A DNA stretch of 64,000 bases, from the NCBI GenBank assembly GCA_965662195.1, contig CBFIHA010000001.1, forward strand, positions 62,001 to 126,000, in the 5' to 3' direction. The notes under the pieces were generated by a model. The model worked only from the letters and a program-made list of their open reading frames with translations. It had not been told where the DNA came from and searched no databases. Within the stretch, counting starts at the first letter, position 1; every line of letters begins with the position of its first letter. The position numbers and the translations under genes were made by a program. The stretch comes from UBA1268 sp965662195. Lineage in GTDB: Bacteria; Planctomycetota; Planctomycetia; Pirellulales; UBA1268. This document shows positions 50,224 to 58,618 of this stretch, piece by piece.

Positions 50224-51933
50224 ATGCCCGACCGCTTCAGCGAAATCCTTGTCACCAAGGGAATCATCAGCCAGGAACAGCTCACCGAGGCGACAAAGGT
50301 CGCGAGCGATTCAGGCAAAACGCTTCACGAAGAAATCCTGCGGCTCGGGTATGCGCCGGCGGCCCGGGTAATGAAGGCGTTGGCGAAGGCCAACCGGATG
50401 GTGTTCACCGACCTTGAGGGCATGACGGTGCCGGACGAGGTGATCGACCTCGTGCCCGAAAGCGTCGCCCGGGAGAACACCATCCTGCCGCTGGAGCAGA
50501 ATGGCACGACGCTGCGGGTGGCCACCAGCGACCCGAACGACATCGACACCCAGGAAAAGCTCCGCTTCATCCTCAATCGGGAAGTCGAAATGACCCTGGC
50601 GATGCGCGATCAAATTGTCGAGAGCATTAACCGGCATTACGGCTCGGGTGATGGTGAAAGTGCCGATTCAATGCTGACCCAGGAGTTCACCGACACCGAG
50701 ATCGACTTCACCGAAACCACGGTCGAGCAGGAGGCGGCACTCAAGGAGGACGAGGACGAGTCATCCGCGCCTGTGGTCAAACTGGTCAACCTGATCATCA
50801 CCGAGGCGGTGACCCTCAAGGCGAGCGACATTCACATCGAGCCGTTCGAGAATGAGATCAGGGTGCGGTACCGGATTGACGGCCGACTCGTCGTCCGGGA
50901 CAGCGCGCCGCGGCGACTGCTCGGTGCCATCCTCTCCCGCATCAAAATCCTCTCCCGGCTCGACATCGCTGAACGCCGCCGGCCCCAGGACGGCCGCATC
51001 AAAATCACCACCAAGGACGGCAAGGACTTCGACCTCCGCGTCAGCGTGCTGCCGACCAATCATGGCCAGTCGGTGGTGATGCGGCTGCTAGACAAGGACA
51101 ACATCAAGGTCGGCATCCGTCAACTCGGCCTGTCCGAAAACGACTTCCGCCAATTCAAAAGCCTCATCCGCCGGCCCAACGGCATCATCCTCGTGACGGG
51201 ACCAACCGGCTCCGGGAAGACGACCACCCTTTACGCGTCGCTCAACGAGCTCAACCGCTCCGACACGAAGATTATCACCGCCGAGGATCCGGTCGAGTAT
51301 TACCTCAGTGGCATCAATCAGGTGGAGGTTAGGCACAACATCGGGCTCGATTTCGCCCGCGTCATCCGGGCCATGCTACGGCAGGCGCCGAATGTCATTC
51401 TGGTCGGTGAGATGCGGGACACCGAAACGGCCCAGATGGGCATCCAGGCATCACTGACGGGCCACCTGGTGTTCAGCACCCTGCACACCAACGATGCGCC
51501 GAGTGCCATCACCCGGATGATCGACATGGGCGTCCCCGCCTACCTGGTTGCCTCGAGCGTCGTGGCGGTCCTGGCGCAGCGGCTGGTCCGGCTGAACTGC
51601 TCCAACTGCCGACAGCCCCACGAGCCGCTCGAAAGCGAACTACAGGCGGCCGGCTTCACGCCGGAGCAACTGGCCACCGCCAACTTCATGAAGGGTCGGG
51701 GCTGCGTGAAGTGCCAGAAGCGCGGCTACAAGGGCCGCATGGGAATCTTTGAAATGATGGTGCTCAACAACAAAATCAGGGAACTGGCGTTTCAGGGAGC
51801 AGCCACCCAGGACATCCGCCGGGCGGCCGTCGCCAGTGGGATGCGGGTAATGTTCGATGACGGACTCGAAAAGGTGCTCCAGGGACAGACAACGCTCGAA
51901 GAGGTCTTCCGGGTGGCAAAGCGGTCGGACTAG
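50224..51933 (+). CDS. PilB/GspE-type secretion ATPase
   Basis: The 569-residue protein drives type IV pilus or type II secretion assembly. It has an N-terminal GspE-type domain (LVTKGIISQEQLTEA.. and LKLPYMVFTDL-like), the Walker A GPTGSGKTTTLYASL with Lys332, an ASP box, Walker B (VILVGEMRDTETAQMG), and a four-Cys zinc site CSNC..CVKC near residues 460-500. The start at 50224 is preferred to the upstream frame. The TAG stop at 51931-51933 is formed by the TA at the MITE-like element; without the element TAG would also result. Confidence 0.92.
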   Translation: MPDRFSEILVTKGIISQEQLTEATKVASDSGKTLHEEILRLGYAPAARVMKALAKANRMVFTDLEGMTVPDEVIDLVPESVARENTILPLEQNGTTLRVATSDPNDIDTQEKLRFILNREVEMTLAMRDQIVESINRHYGSGDGESADSMLTQEFTDTEIDFTETTVEQEAALKEDEDESSAPVVKLVNLIITEAVTLKASDIHIEPFENEIRVRYRIDGRLVVRDSAPRRLLGAILSRIKILSRLDIAERRRPQDGRIKITTKDGKDFDLRVSVLPTNHGQSVVMRLLDKDNIKVGIRQLGLSENDFRQFKSLIRRPNGIILVTGPTGSGKTTTLYASLNELNRSDTKIITAEDPVEYYLSGINQVEVRHNIGLDFARVIRAMLRQAPNVILVGEMRDTETAQMGIQASLTGHLVFSTLHTNDAPSAITRMIDMGVPAYLVASSVVAVLAQRLVRLNCSNCRQPHEPLESELQAAGFTPEQLATANFMKGRGCVKCQKRGYKGRMGIFEMMVLNNKIRELAFQGAATQDIRRAAVASGMRVMFDDGLEKVLQGQTTLEEVFRVAKRSD

Positions 51934-52093
51934 GCTCTGTCTGAAAAGGCTACCGTTGGCCCGAGAGCGAGCTGCTTTGGTCTCTGGCAAGGCCGGCGAA
52001 GCAGCCAGATTTGCGGCTCTGGCGATCGAGCCGGACGTAGTCAGAGGGCAAACGAGCCGCTCGAAGCCAGGTATTGGGTTTTCAGGCAGGGCC
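51933..52093. mobile_element. MITE-like element, copy 2 (161 bp)
   Basis: This copy is 161 bp with ends GGCTCTGTCTGAAAA (51933-51947) and TTTTCAGGCAGGGCC (52079-52093), 13 of 15 matching as inverted repeats, and TA on both sides (51931-51932, 52094-52095). It differs from copy 1 at 15,495 by about 15 substitutions and one single-base gap. The left TA plus the first G provides the stop codon of the pilB-like gene. No coding content. Confidence 0.85.
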
Positions 52094-52225
52094 TAGCTGC
52101 CGGTTCGAAACCATCAATTGCCACCGGGTTTGGCCGTCCTGCCGCGGAAAACTCGTATCGACACTGCGGAATGGCCGGGGCTAGGGTGCTCTACTGGTTT
52201 ATCCGTCGCCGGGAGAGAATGCGCC

Positions 52226-53125
52226 ATGGACACTTCGTGCCGTTTCGGCCACTGCTGCCGGTTTCCCGTCATGCTCAGTATCGCCGCGATCGTCATCACG
52301 ATTCCGACTACCGGACGGGGCCAAACCGTGCCGACCGGCACCGGCCCTGAAATTCAGACCGTTGTCGCCTCCCGCCAGACACTCGACCAGTTTTTCGGGC
52401 TGCAGATCGAGTCGATTCCCCCAAGCATGTTACAGGCGGCCTCGGGAGTGGCGATCTTTCCCAACATGATCAAGGGTGGATTCATCATCGGGGTCAACTA
52501 CGGCCGCGGAGTGCTTCATGTCCGGAACGCTGATCGCTCGTGGAGTGCCCCGTTGATGGTGACGATGGGCGGTGGCAGTATCGGCTTCCAGGCCGGCGTG
52601 CAGGCCGCCGATATCGTGCTGGTCTTCAAGACTCCACAAAGCCTGACGAACATCCTCAACGGCCAGAAGGTGACCCTTGGAGCCGACGCCTCCGTGGCGG
52701 TGGGCCCGGTCGGCCGGCAGGCCAATGCAGCAACCGATGCCCGACTCGGAGCCGAGATTTATTCCTACGCCCGGAGCCGGGGGTTGTTCCTCGGCGTCTC
52801 GCTGGGTGGTGCCGACCTTTCGGTCGATCACAACGCCGACGGGGTGCTCTACGGCCGCTACGGGGTGACACCAGCCGACATCTTCAACAACCAGGGAATT
52901 GCCATCCGCCCCGAGGTCCAGCAACTCGTGGCCGATCTGAACGCCCGCTCAGGCGTTCAGCCAACTGCCGGGCAACCAGGCGGATTCCCACCAGCAGGTC
53001 AGTTCCAGCCCCAGCCACCGGGTCCGGCCCAGCCTCTCCCGGCCGGTCCTGGAGCGCCCCCGATTGTGCCTGTCCATCCTCCGGGACAGCCACAGCCGCT
53101 CCCCCCGTCCCCGTATCCTGGCTGA
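52226..53125 (+). CDS. SYLF (Ysc84-type) domain exported protein with proline-rich tail
   Basis: The 299-residue protein has an export segment (FPVMLSIAAIVITIPTTGRGQ). The central SYLF domain contains SGVAIFPNMIKGGFIIGVNYGRGVLHVRN, GGGSIGFQAGVQAADIVLVFKT and LGADASVAVGPVGR. SYLF domains bind lipid or actin in eukaryotes; in bacteria the role is unclear. The last 60 residues are rich in Pro, Gln and Gly. GGGAG lies upstream of the ATG at 52226. It follows the MITE-like element by 132 bp. Confidence 0.82.
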   Translation: MDTSCRFGHCCRFPVMLSIAAIVITIPTTGRGQTVPTGTGPEIQTVVASRQTLDQFFGLQIESIPPSMLQAASGVAIFPNMIKGGFIIGVNYGRGVLHVRNADRSWSAPLMVTMGGGSIGFQAGVQAADIVLVFKTPQSLTNILNGQKVTLGADASVAVGPVGRQANAATDARLGAEIYSYARSRGLFLGVSLGGADLSVDHNADGVLYGRYGVTPADIFNNQGIAIRPEVQQLVADLNARSGVQPTAGQPGGFPPAGQFQPQPPGPAQPLPAGPGAPPIVPVHPPGQPQPLPPSPYPG

Positions 53126-53263
53126 CGGTTTCCCGCTACCCCGACCGCTCCATTGATGCGGCGCCGGCTCACGGGCGGCGAAAGTCTTGTCGCGGGGGCG
53201 TGGATACGCCCAAAGCTCCTCGAGCGCTCGCCGACCCGCTCGCCTCGGCAAACGGCACTCGGG

Positions 53264-54820
53264 CTAGCCCGCGGTCGAAATAATGCCCAGCTGTGCAAGC
53301 TGCGGCAGGCTTGTGCTGGTGAATGCGGTGCAGGCTGATTCGACAAGCTGCTGCCGGGCCGCTGGGTCGGTGACCGGCTTCCCATCCTGTTGCAGCGATC
53401 GGCCGCTGCCGGACAGGCGGGCATCGACCCGATGCACCAGCCCCTCAGCTCCTCCACTGGTCAGTTCGTGGAGGATTGCCGCATCGAAGTCTCCCAGGGT
53501 GTGCCCCGTCCCGGTCGCCACGCTGGCGAGTGCCACCGGCCGACCGCCGAGAGCGTCATTGGCAAGCACGGCACGGTTGAAGGACGAGACCACCGCGACG
53601 CCACCTTTGCCGGACGTGGCCGCGTTGTCCACCGGGCCAGCTGTGACGTCGAAAAGTCCCATTGCCACTCCAGCATCGACGGCCCGGATCAGATCAGCTG
53701 CCGGATTGCCCTTGAGCGATTTGTCCTTGAGGATCTCGGAAAGACGCAGGCTGCTCTTGGAAAGAATCTTCAGCAGTATCTCGTAAAGCGGCCCCTGAAC
53801 GGTCGAAGTCACCACACCAAGATTCACCTGATGCGGGAGCGAGATGCCAGGACGAGCCGCTCGGAAGTAAAGGTCGTCGACCTTTTTGAGCCGCTCCTCC
53901 GGACTCTGCATGACCTGTGGCTCGGCGGCATAGATATCCCAGCGGAAGGCGGTGTTCGCACAAAAGTCCTTGTGTGACTCGGTGACCAATCGATTGCTGG
54001 TGGTCCGGAACAGTTCCTGAAACTCCGGCCGGACGCAGAGGTCCCAGAAATTGGTGTGGATCGGCAGGCTGCCGACAAAGGCCAGGCCAGCCGAACCAAA
54101 CATGCCGGCCACCTCGGAAAAATAAAAGCTGGTCCAGTGCTCGTTGAGATATTCGTGGGCGAGATACCGCAGGTCCTGCTTCAACAGCCCGTCCACGTAG
54201 GCTGCCGCCCGCGGATTGTCCTCGAAATATTTCGCCTTCTTGTCCCGGATGAAGACCAGATAGTTCAGCGCATCGCGGATCCGCTGGACGGTATCACCCT
54301 GGCGAAGCATGGCATACTGCCGGAGGATGCCGCGAATCGGCTGCAGGTGGGCCCAACCGGGCATGGCGTTGTAGCTGACCAGCAGCAGCCCGCCGGGGGC
54401 CAGGTGGTCTCTGGCAATGTCGAGAATCTGCTGCCGCACTTCAGGGGCGACCCAACTGAAAACTCCGTGGAGAGCCAGGAACTCAAACCGGCCGAGGTCC
54501 TTCGGCAGGGCGGCAAAATCGCTGGCGATCGCCCGGGCGTTGGTCAGTTCGCCAGCAGCGATGTCCTTATCGATGGCGGCTACATGGCTGGCATTGATAT
54601 CGACGCCGACAAATTCACCTTTGGGATTGGCTGCCGCCAGGGTGGTCAACGACCGGCCGAGCCCGCACCCCAGTTCGAGGTACCGGAATTTTTTCGTTGT
54701 CGCCGGCGGTACGACCCGGTTCAGGGAGGCGGCATACCGCATCGCCACTGGTGACATGTGTGGATAGAAGCCGGGAATGTAATCGACGTCGGTGATGTAA
54801 CCAGCAGCTGTCGCAGCCAT
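53264..54820 (-). CDS. SAM-dependent methyltransferase with C-terminal regulatory domain
   Basis: The 518-residue protein has a class I SAM domain with FRYLELGCGLGRSLTTLAAANPKGEFVGVDIN and GVFSWVAPEVRQQILDIARDHLAPGGLLLVSYNAMPGW, then a region found in protein-lysine methyltransferases of the PKMT family (DNPRAAAYVDGLLKQDLRYLAHEYLNEHWTSFYFSEVAGMF). The C-terminal half has further helical and beta parts of unknown role. In Rickettsia such enzymes modify outer membrane proteins; the target here is unknown. GGAG precedes the ATG at 54820. Confidence 0.82.
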   Translation of the reverse strand: MAATAAGYITDVDYIPGFYPHMSPVAMRYAASLNRVVPPATTKKFRYLELGCGLGRSLTTLAAANPKGEFVGVDINASHVAAIDKDIAAGELTNARAIASDFAALPKDLGRFEFLALHGVFSWVAPEVRQQILDIARDHLAPGGLLLVSYNAMPGWAHLQPIRGILRQYAMLRQGDTVQRIRDALNYLVFIRDKKAKYFEDNPRAAAYVDGLLKQDLRYLAHEYLNEHWTSFYFSEVAGMFGSAGLAFVGSLPIHTNFWDLCVRPEFQELFRTTSNRLVTESHKDFCANTAFRWDIYAAEPQVMQSPEERLKKVDDLYFRAARPGISLPHQVNLGVVTSTVQGPLYEILLKILSKSSLRLSEILKDKSLKGNPAADLIRAVDAGVAMGLFDVTAGPVDNAATSGKGGVAVVSSFNRAVLANDALGGRPVALASVATGTGHTLGDFDAAILHELTSGGAEGLVHRVDARLSGSGRSLQQDGKPVTDPAARQQLVESACTAFTSTSLPQLAQLGIISTAG

Positions 54821-55168
54821 GCCAAAAATGCTCCAGAGAAGTTCTCTCAGGCGGTATACCCCGTTGAATACGCCTAGTTGCCGCTGGAAGAAGCCCACGC
54901 TGGTCTTTGCCCGTGCATGCGGGCAATCGACCGCCCACCTGGGCACCATCCGAAAACGCCGAAGGTTGTCGGGGGAGCCGATCCCCGCTTCCTGCGACGG
55001 CAGACTCATTCCTCAACCGAGTAGAACATACCCTGCCCCGGAGTCGCTGAAAAGGAAAACCGAATCTGGGGCTCCGCCGTAGGCAAAGCAGGCTGTCGGC
55101 GAGTAGGGTTCCCCCACCGCCCGCCGGTCTGCCGGCACCCGGGCGATGCGCTCCTGCGAGGTCCGCCC
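54821..55168. other. Divergent intergenic region with inverted repeats
   Basis: No gene is recognisable in this 348-bp region. It has a perfect inverted repeat TTGCCCG/CGGGCAA (54907-54913 with 54920-54926) and an imperfect one, GGCGGTAT/ATACGCC, at 54850-54874. It must hold promoters for the methyltransferase and the SulP fusion; I could not define them. Confidence 0.4.
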
Positions 55169-57409
55169 TTGTCCTCCCACCGGCTTCTACCCGATTACCT
55201 TGTCGCCGACCTGATGGCCGGTGTCGTGGTCTTTCTGGTCGCTCTGCCGCTCTGCCTGGGCGTGCCGCTGGCCGCACAGGCTCCGCTGCTTTCGGGAATC
55301 GTCGCCGGAGTTGTCGGAGGCATTGTCGTTGGTGGGATGAGCGGCTCACGAACCAGCGTGTCGGGTGGTTCGCCGGCCCTGATCGCAATCGTCTCGGCCC
55401 AGACAGCAGCCCTCGGAGGATTTGAGGCCTTCGCCACCGCTGTCGTGCTCGCCGGCCTGCTCCAGCTTGCCTTCAGTTTGTTGCGAGTCGGCTTCATTTC
55501 GTCATTCTTCCCCACCAGTGTCATCAAGGGGCTGCTGGCGGCAATCGGGATCATCATCATCCTCAAGCAACTGCCCCACCTGATCGGCTATGACATCGAC
55601 CCCATCGGCGAGATGTCGTTCAATCAGCCCGACCGCGAGACAACGTTTTCAGACCTTCCCAAATCATTCCGCTACTTCCTTCCCGGAGCGGCGACGATCG
55701 GCATCGGCTCGCTGTTGCTCGTGATCGCCTGGGATCAGATCAGGCTGCTGCGCCGGTCGGGCATTCCCGGCCCGTTGGTGGCCGTCCTCGTGGGCACCGC
55801 TGTCAACGTCCTGCTCAAGCGGGCCGGCAGCCCCTGGGCCGTGGGGCCAACCCATCTGGTGTCGGTCCCCTTGGCTGACGGCCCCCGGGGCCTGGTGGGG
55901 CTGTTCAGCTTTCCCGACTTCTCCAGCCTCGGCGATCCGCGGGTCTACCTGGCCGCGGTGACGATTGGCGTGATCGCCAGTCTCGAGTCACTGCTGGCGA
56001 TCGAGGCGGTCGACAAGATCGATCCGCGGCAGCAACGAACGCCCCGGGACCGTGAACTGCTTGCCCAGGGCGTGGGCAATCTGGTCTCCGGTCTGCTCGG
56101 TGGCCTGCCGATCAGCTCGGCGGTCATCCGGGGAACAGCCAACGTCAATGCCGGCGGCCGGACCAGACTGGCGACCATGACCCATGGGGGGCTGCTGCTG
56201 GGCTGTGTCCTGTTGCTGCCCCACTGGCTCAATGAAATTCCCCTGGCAACGCTCGCCGGCATCCTCATCAAAACCGGCTACCGCCTGACCAACCCCAAGC
56301 GGTATCGCCAGCTCTGGCGAGCTGGATTTTCGCAGTTCATCCCCTTTGTCGCCACGGTGGTGGCCATCGTCCTGACCGATCTGCTCATCGGGATCGGCAT
56401 CGGCCTGGCCTGCAGCATCATCTTCATTCTCAACTCCAATTATCGCCGGCCGCTGATCCGTACGCTTGAGCGGCATACCGCTGGTGATGTCATCCGGCTC
56501 GAGCTGGCCAACCAGGTGACTTTTTTCAATCGCGCAGCCATCCAGCAGGCGCTCTTTGAAGTTCCGCCCGGAGGCACACTGCTGATCGACGCGACCAACG
56601 CCGATTTCATTGACCCCGACATCCTCGATCTGCTCATCGATTTTCAGCGGACCGGAGCGCCAGCCCGCTGGGTCCGGCTCAGTCTGGTCGGCTTCGGTGA
56701 CCGCTTCACCGGCCTGCGGGATGAAATCAGGTTCGTCGAACATGCCAGCCAGGATGTGCAACGTCTCACCAGCCCCGATCAGGTGCTCGAGCGGCTACTG
56801 GAGGGCAACCTGCGTTTCCGCACTGGCCAGCCGCTCAAACGAAGCCCGGCCCGGCAGCGGGCGGCAACGGCCGCCAGCCAGCATCCGCTGGCGGTGATCC
56901 TCAGCTGCATCGACTCACGGTCCGCTTCCGAGGCAATCTTTGACTTCGGCCTTGGAGATATTTTCAGCATCCGCGTCGCAGGCAATATCATCAGTGGTGA
57001 GGTAATCGGGAGCGTCGAATACGCCGTCGCGGTTGCCGGTGCAAGGCTCGTGGTGGTGGTCGGCCACACCCGCTGCGGGGCGATTGCGGCGGCAGTCGAT
57101 GAAACCTGCCGACCCGACCAATCGGCTGCGCCTGCCTGCCGGCATGTCGGTGAAATCTTCCGCCAGATCGGCCGGGTGGTCACCGAAGCTGACTGCCGAG
57201 GGTTGACCGCGATCGGTGACGAGAGCCGTCAGCAGATCATCGACGCTGTGGCCCGCCGTAACGTCGTTCGGGTCGTCCGGAAGCTGCTCGAAGAGAGTTC
57301 CACCGTACGGCGGCAGGTGGACGACCACCAGATCGGGGTCGTCGGCATGATGTACAACGTGGTCAGCGGAGAGGTGGAGTTGCTGGCGGAGACTCGGCAC
57401 GGCGTCTGA
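55169..57409 (+). CDS. SulP transporter-STAS-carbonic anhydrase fusion
   Basis: The 746-residue protein joins three parts. Residues about 1-420 are a SulP-type membrane transporter (about 10-12 helices, with DLMAGVVVFLVALPLCLGVPLAAQAPL). About 430-540 is a STAS domain with TLLIDATNADFIDPDILDLLIDF. From about 565 on is a beta-carbonic anhydrase with Cys580-x-Asp582 (CIDSR), His633 and Cys636 (GHTRCG), the zinc ligands. Such fusions are thought to couple bicarbonate or sulfate transport with CO2 hydration. The start is TTG at 55169 with GAGG upstream. The 3' end overlaps tsaD by 47 bp in convergent orientation. Confidence 0.9.
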   Translation: MSSHRLLPDYLVADLMAGVVVFLVALPLCLGVPLAAQAPLLSGIVAGVVGGIVVGGMSGSRTSVSGGSPALIAIVSAQTAALGGFEAFATAVVLAGLLQLAFSLLRVGFISSFFPTSVIKGLLAAIGIIIILKQLPHLIGYDIDPIGEMSFNQPDRETTFSDLPKSFRYFLPGAATIGIGSLLLVIAWDQIRLLRRSGIPGPLVAVLVGTAVNVLLKRAGSPWAVGPTHLVSVPLADGPRGLVGLFSFPDFSSLGDPRVYLAAVTIGVIASLESLLAIEAVDKIDPRQQRTPRDRELLAQGVGNLVSGLLGGLPISSAVIRGTANVNAGGRTRLATMTHGGLLLGCVLLLPHWLNEIPLATLAGILIKTGYRLTNPKRYRQLWRAGFSQFIPFVATVVAIVLTDLLIGIGIGLACSIIFILNSNYRRPLIRTLERHTAGDVIRLELANQVTFFNRAAIQQALFEVPPGGTLLIDATNADFIDPDILDLLIDFQRTGAPARWVRLSLVGFGDRFTGLRDEIRFVEHASQDVQRLTSPDQVLERLLEGNLRFRTGQPLKRSPARQRAATAASQHPLAVILSCIDSRSASEAIFDFGLGDIFSIRVAGNIISGEVIGSVEYAVAVAGARLVVVVGHTRCGAIAAAVDETCRPDQSAAPACRHVGEIFRQIGRVVTEADCRGLTAIGDESRQQIIDAVARRNVVRVVRKLLEESSTVRRQVDDHQIGVVGMMYNVVSGEVELLAETRHGV

Positions 57410-58442
57410 TGCCGCCCGCCTGCCGGCGTGACCGATCGGTGCCGGGCAGCACATCAAGCTCGAGTGTTGCCAGGCTGCCCCGCTCGAACTGTTCCCAGGC
57501 AATGGCACCGATGGCCGCGTTGTCGGTACAGAGGTTCAATGGCGGCACCAGGACGGTCACCCTGCGGCGGTCACCGAGCATTCCAAGCTCTCGCCGCAGC
57601 AGCCCATTGGCGGCGACACCGCCTCCCACGGCCACCACCCGGCAACCGGTACGGCTGATCGCCAGATCGACCTTGGCGATCAGGGCATCGACCGCCGCCT
57701 GCTGAAAGGAAGCGGCCAGATCGGCCCGCTGCTGCTGGCTCAACTGCCGTTCATCCGCCCCTGGTGGCCGGACCTGATACCGGATAGCGGTCTTCAGTCC
57801 GCTGAAGCTGACATCGAGCCGGGAACGGTCGTTTGCCAGCGGCCGCGGAAAGCGATGGGCCCGCGGATTGCCCGTGGCCGCCAGGCGTTCGATCTCCGGC
57901 CCTCCAGGATAGCCCAGCCCCAACAGGCTGGCGGCTTTGTCAAAGGCCTCACCGATGGCGTCGTCGATGGTGCCCCCGAGCCGCTCGAGTTCAAGCGGTC
58001 CGGTCAGCCGGAATAGCGAGGTATGCCCACCGCTGGCGACCAGACCGACCGCGGGGTACTGCAGCCGATCACCGCAGGCGATCCGACAGGCGTAGAGGTG
58101 GGCGGCCACATGGTCATAGCCGATCAACGGCAGCCGGAGCACGGCGGCGATCGCCTTGGCGGCCGAAAGACCGACCAGGAGCGAACCGACCAGCCCTGGC
58201 CGCACCGCCACGGCGACTGCCTCGAGGTCAGCCCTGGTGATTCCGGCGGCCCGCACCGCCTCGTCGATGACGGGAATGATGCGTTCGACGTGGGCCCGCG
58301 AGGCGATCTCGGGCACCACGCCCCGCCAGCGGGCATGAAGCGCATCCTGGCTGGCAACCACGCTGGCGAGCACTCGCCGCGAGCGGTCGATCACCGCCGC
58401 AGCGGTCTCGTCACAGGTCGATTCAATGGCTAGCAGAGGCAT
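57363..58442 (-). CDS. tsaD: tRNA threonylcarbamoyladenosine synthase subunit TsaD
   Basis: TsaD makes t6A37 in tRNA with TsaB and TsaE. The 359-residue protein starts LLAIESTCDETAAAVID, has SRAHVERI, LIGYDHVAAHLYACR with the His pair for iron, SGGHTSLF, a C-terminal GGGVAANGLLRREL, and LCTDNAAIGA. The start at 58442 was chosen because AAGGA lies 5 nt upstream. Length and order are typical. Its end overlaps the SulP fusion gene. Confidence 0.95.
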   Translation of the reverse strand: MPLLAIESTCDETAAAVIDRSRRVLASVVASQDALHARWRGVVPEIASRAHVERIIPVIDEAVRAAGITRADLEAVAVAVRPGLVGSLLVGLSAAKAIAAVLRLPLIGYDHVAAHLYACRIACGDRLQYPAVGLVASGGHTSLFRLTGPLELERLGGTIDDAIGEAFDKAASLLGLGYPGGPEIERLAATGNPRAHRFPRPLANDRSRLDVSFSGLKTAIRYQVRPPGADERQLSQQQRADLAASFQQAAVDALIAKVDLAISRTGCRVVAVGGGVAANGLLRRELGMLGDRRRVTVLVPPLNLCTDNAAIGAIAWEQFERGSLATLELDVLPGTDRSRRQAGGIRRRAESPPATPPLR

Positions 58443-58505
58443 GAGATCCTTCGATTGCCGCAAAGGAATTTGCTCAAGCATACCGACTCAAGCACCGATC
58501 CTCCC

Positions 58506-58605
58506 GGCGGCAGGATGCCGCCAATGAGCACCAGCAGAACGCCACAAACCTTGGCTTTGTGGCGTTCGGCCCCAAGGAAAGGCCGACAGGATGTCGGCAC
58601 TTTCC
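58506..58605 (-). terminator. Triple hairpin array downstream of DUF1207 gene
   Basis: Three inverted repeats lie within 100 bp. GGCGGCA/TGCCGCC is at 58506-58522 with loop GGA. GAACGCCACAAA/TTTGTGGCGTTC is at 58537-58567 with a 12-bp perfect stem. GGAAAG with CTTTCC, enclosing CCGACA/TGTCGG, is at 58576-58605 with loop GGA. Two share a CAGGATG core. They follow the DUF1207 gene on the minus strand and precede tsaD. They may act as terminators or be palindromic repeats; no T run is seen. Confidence 0.5.
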
Positions 58606-58618
58606 GTAAAACCAGCCG

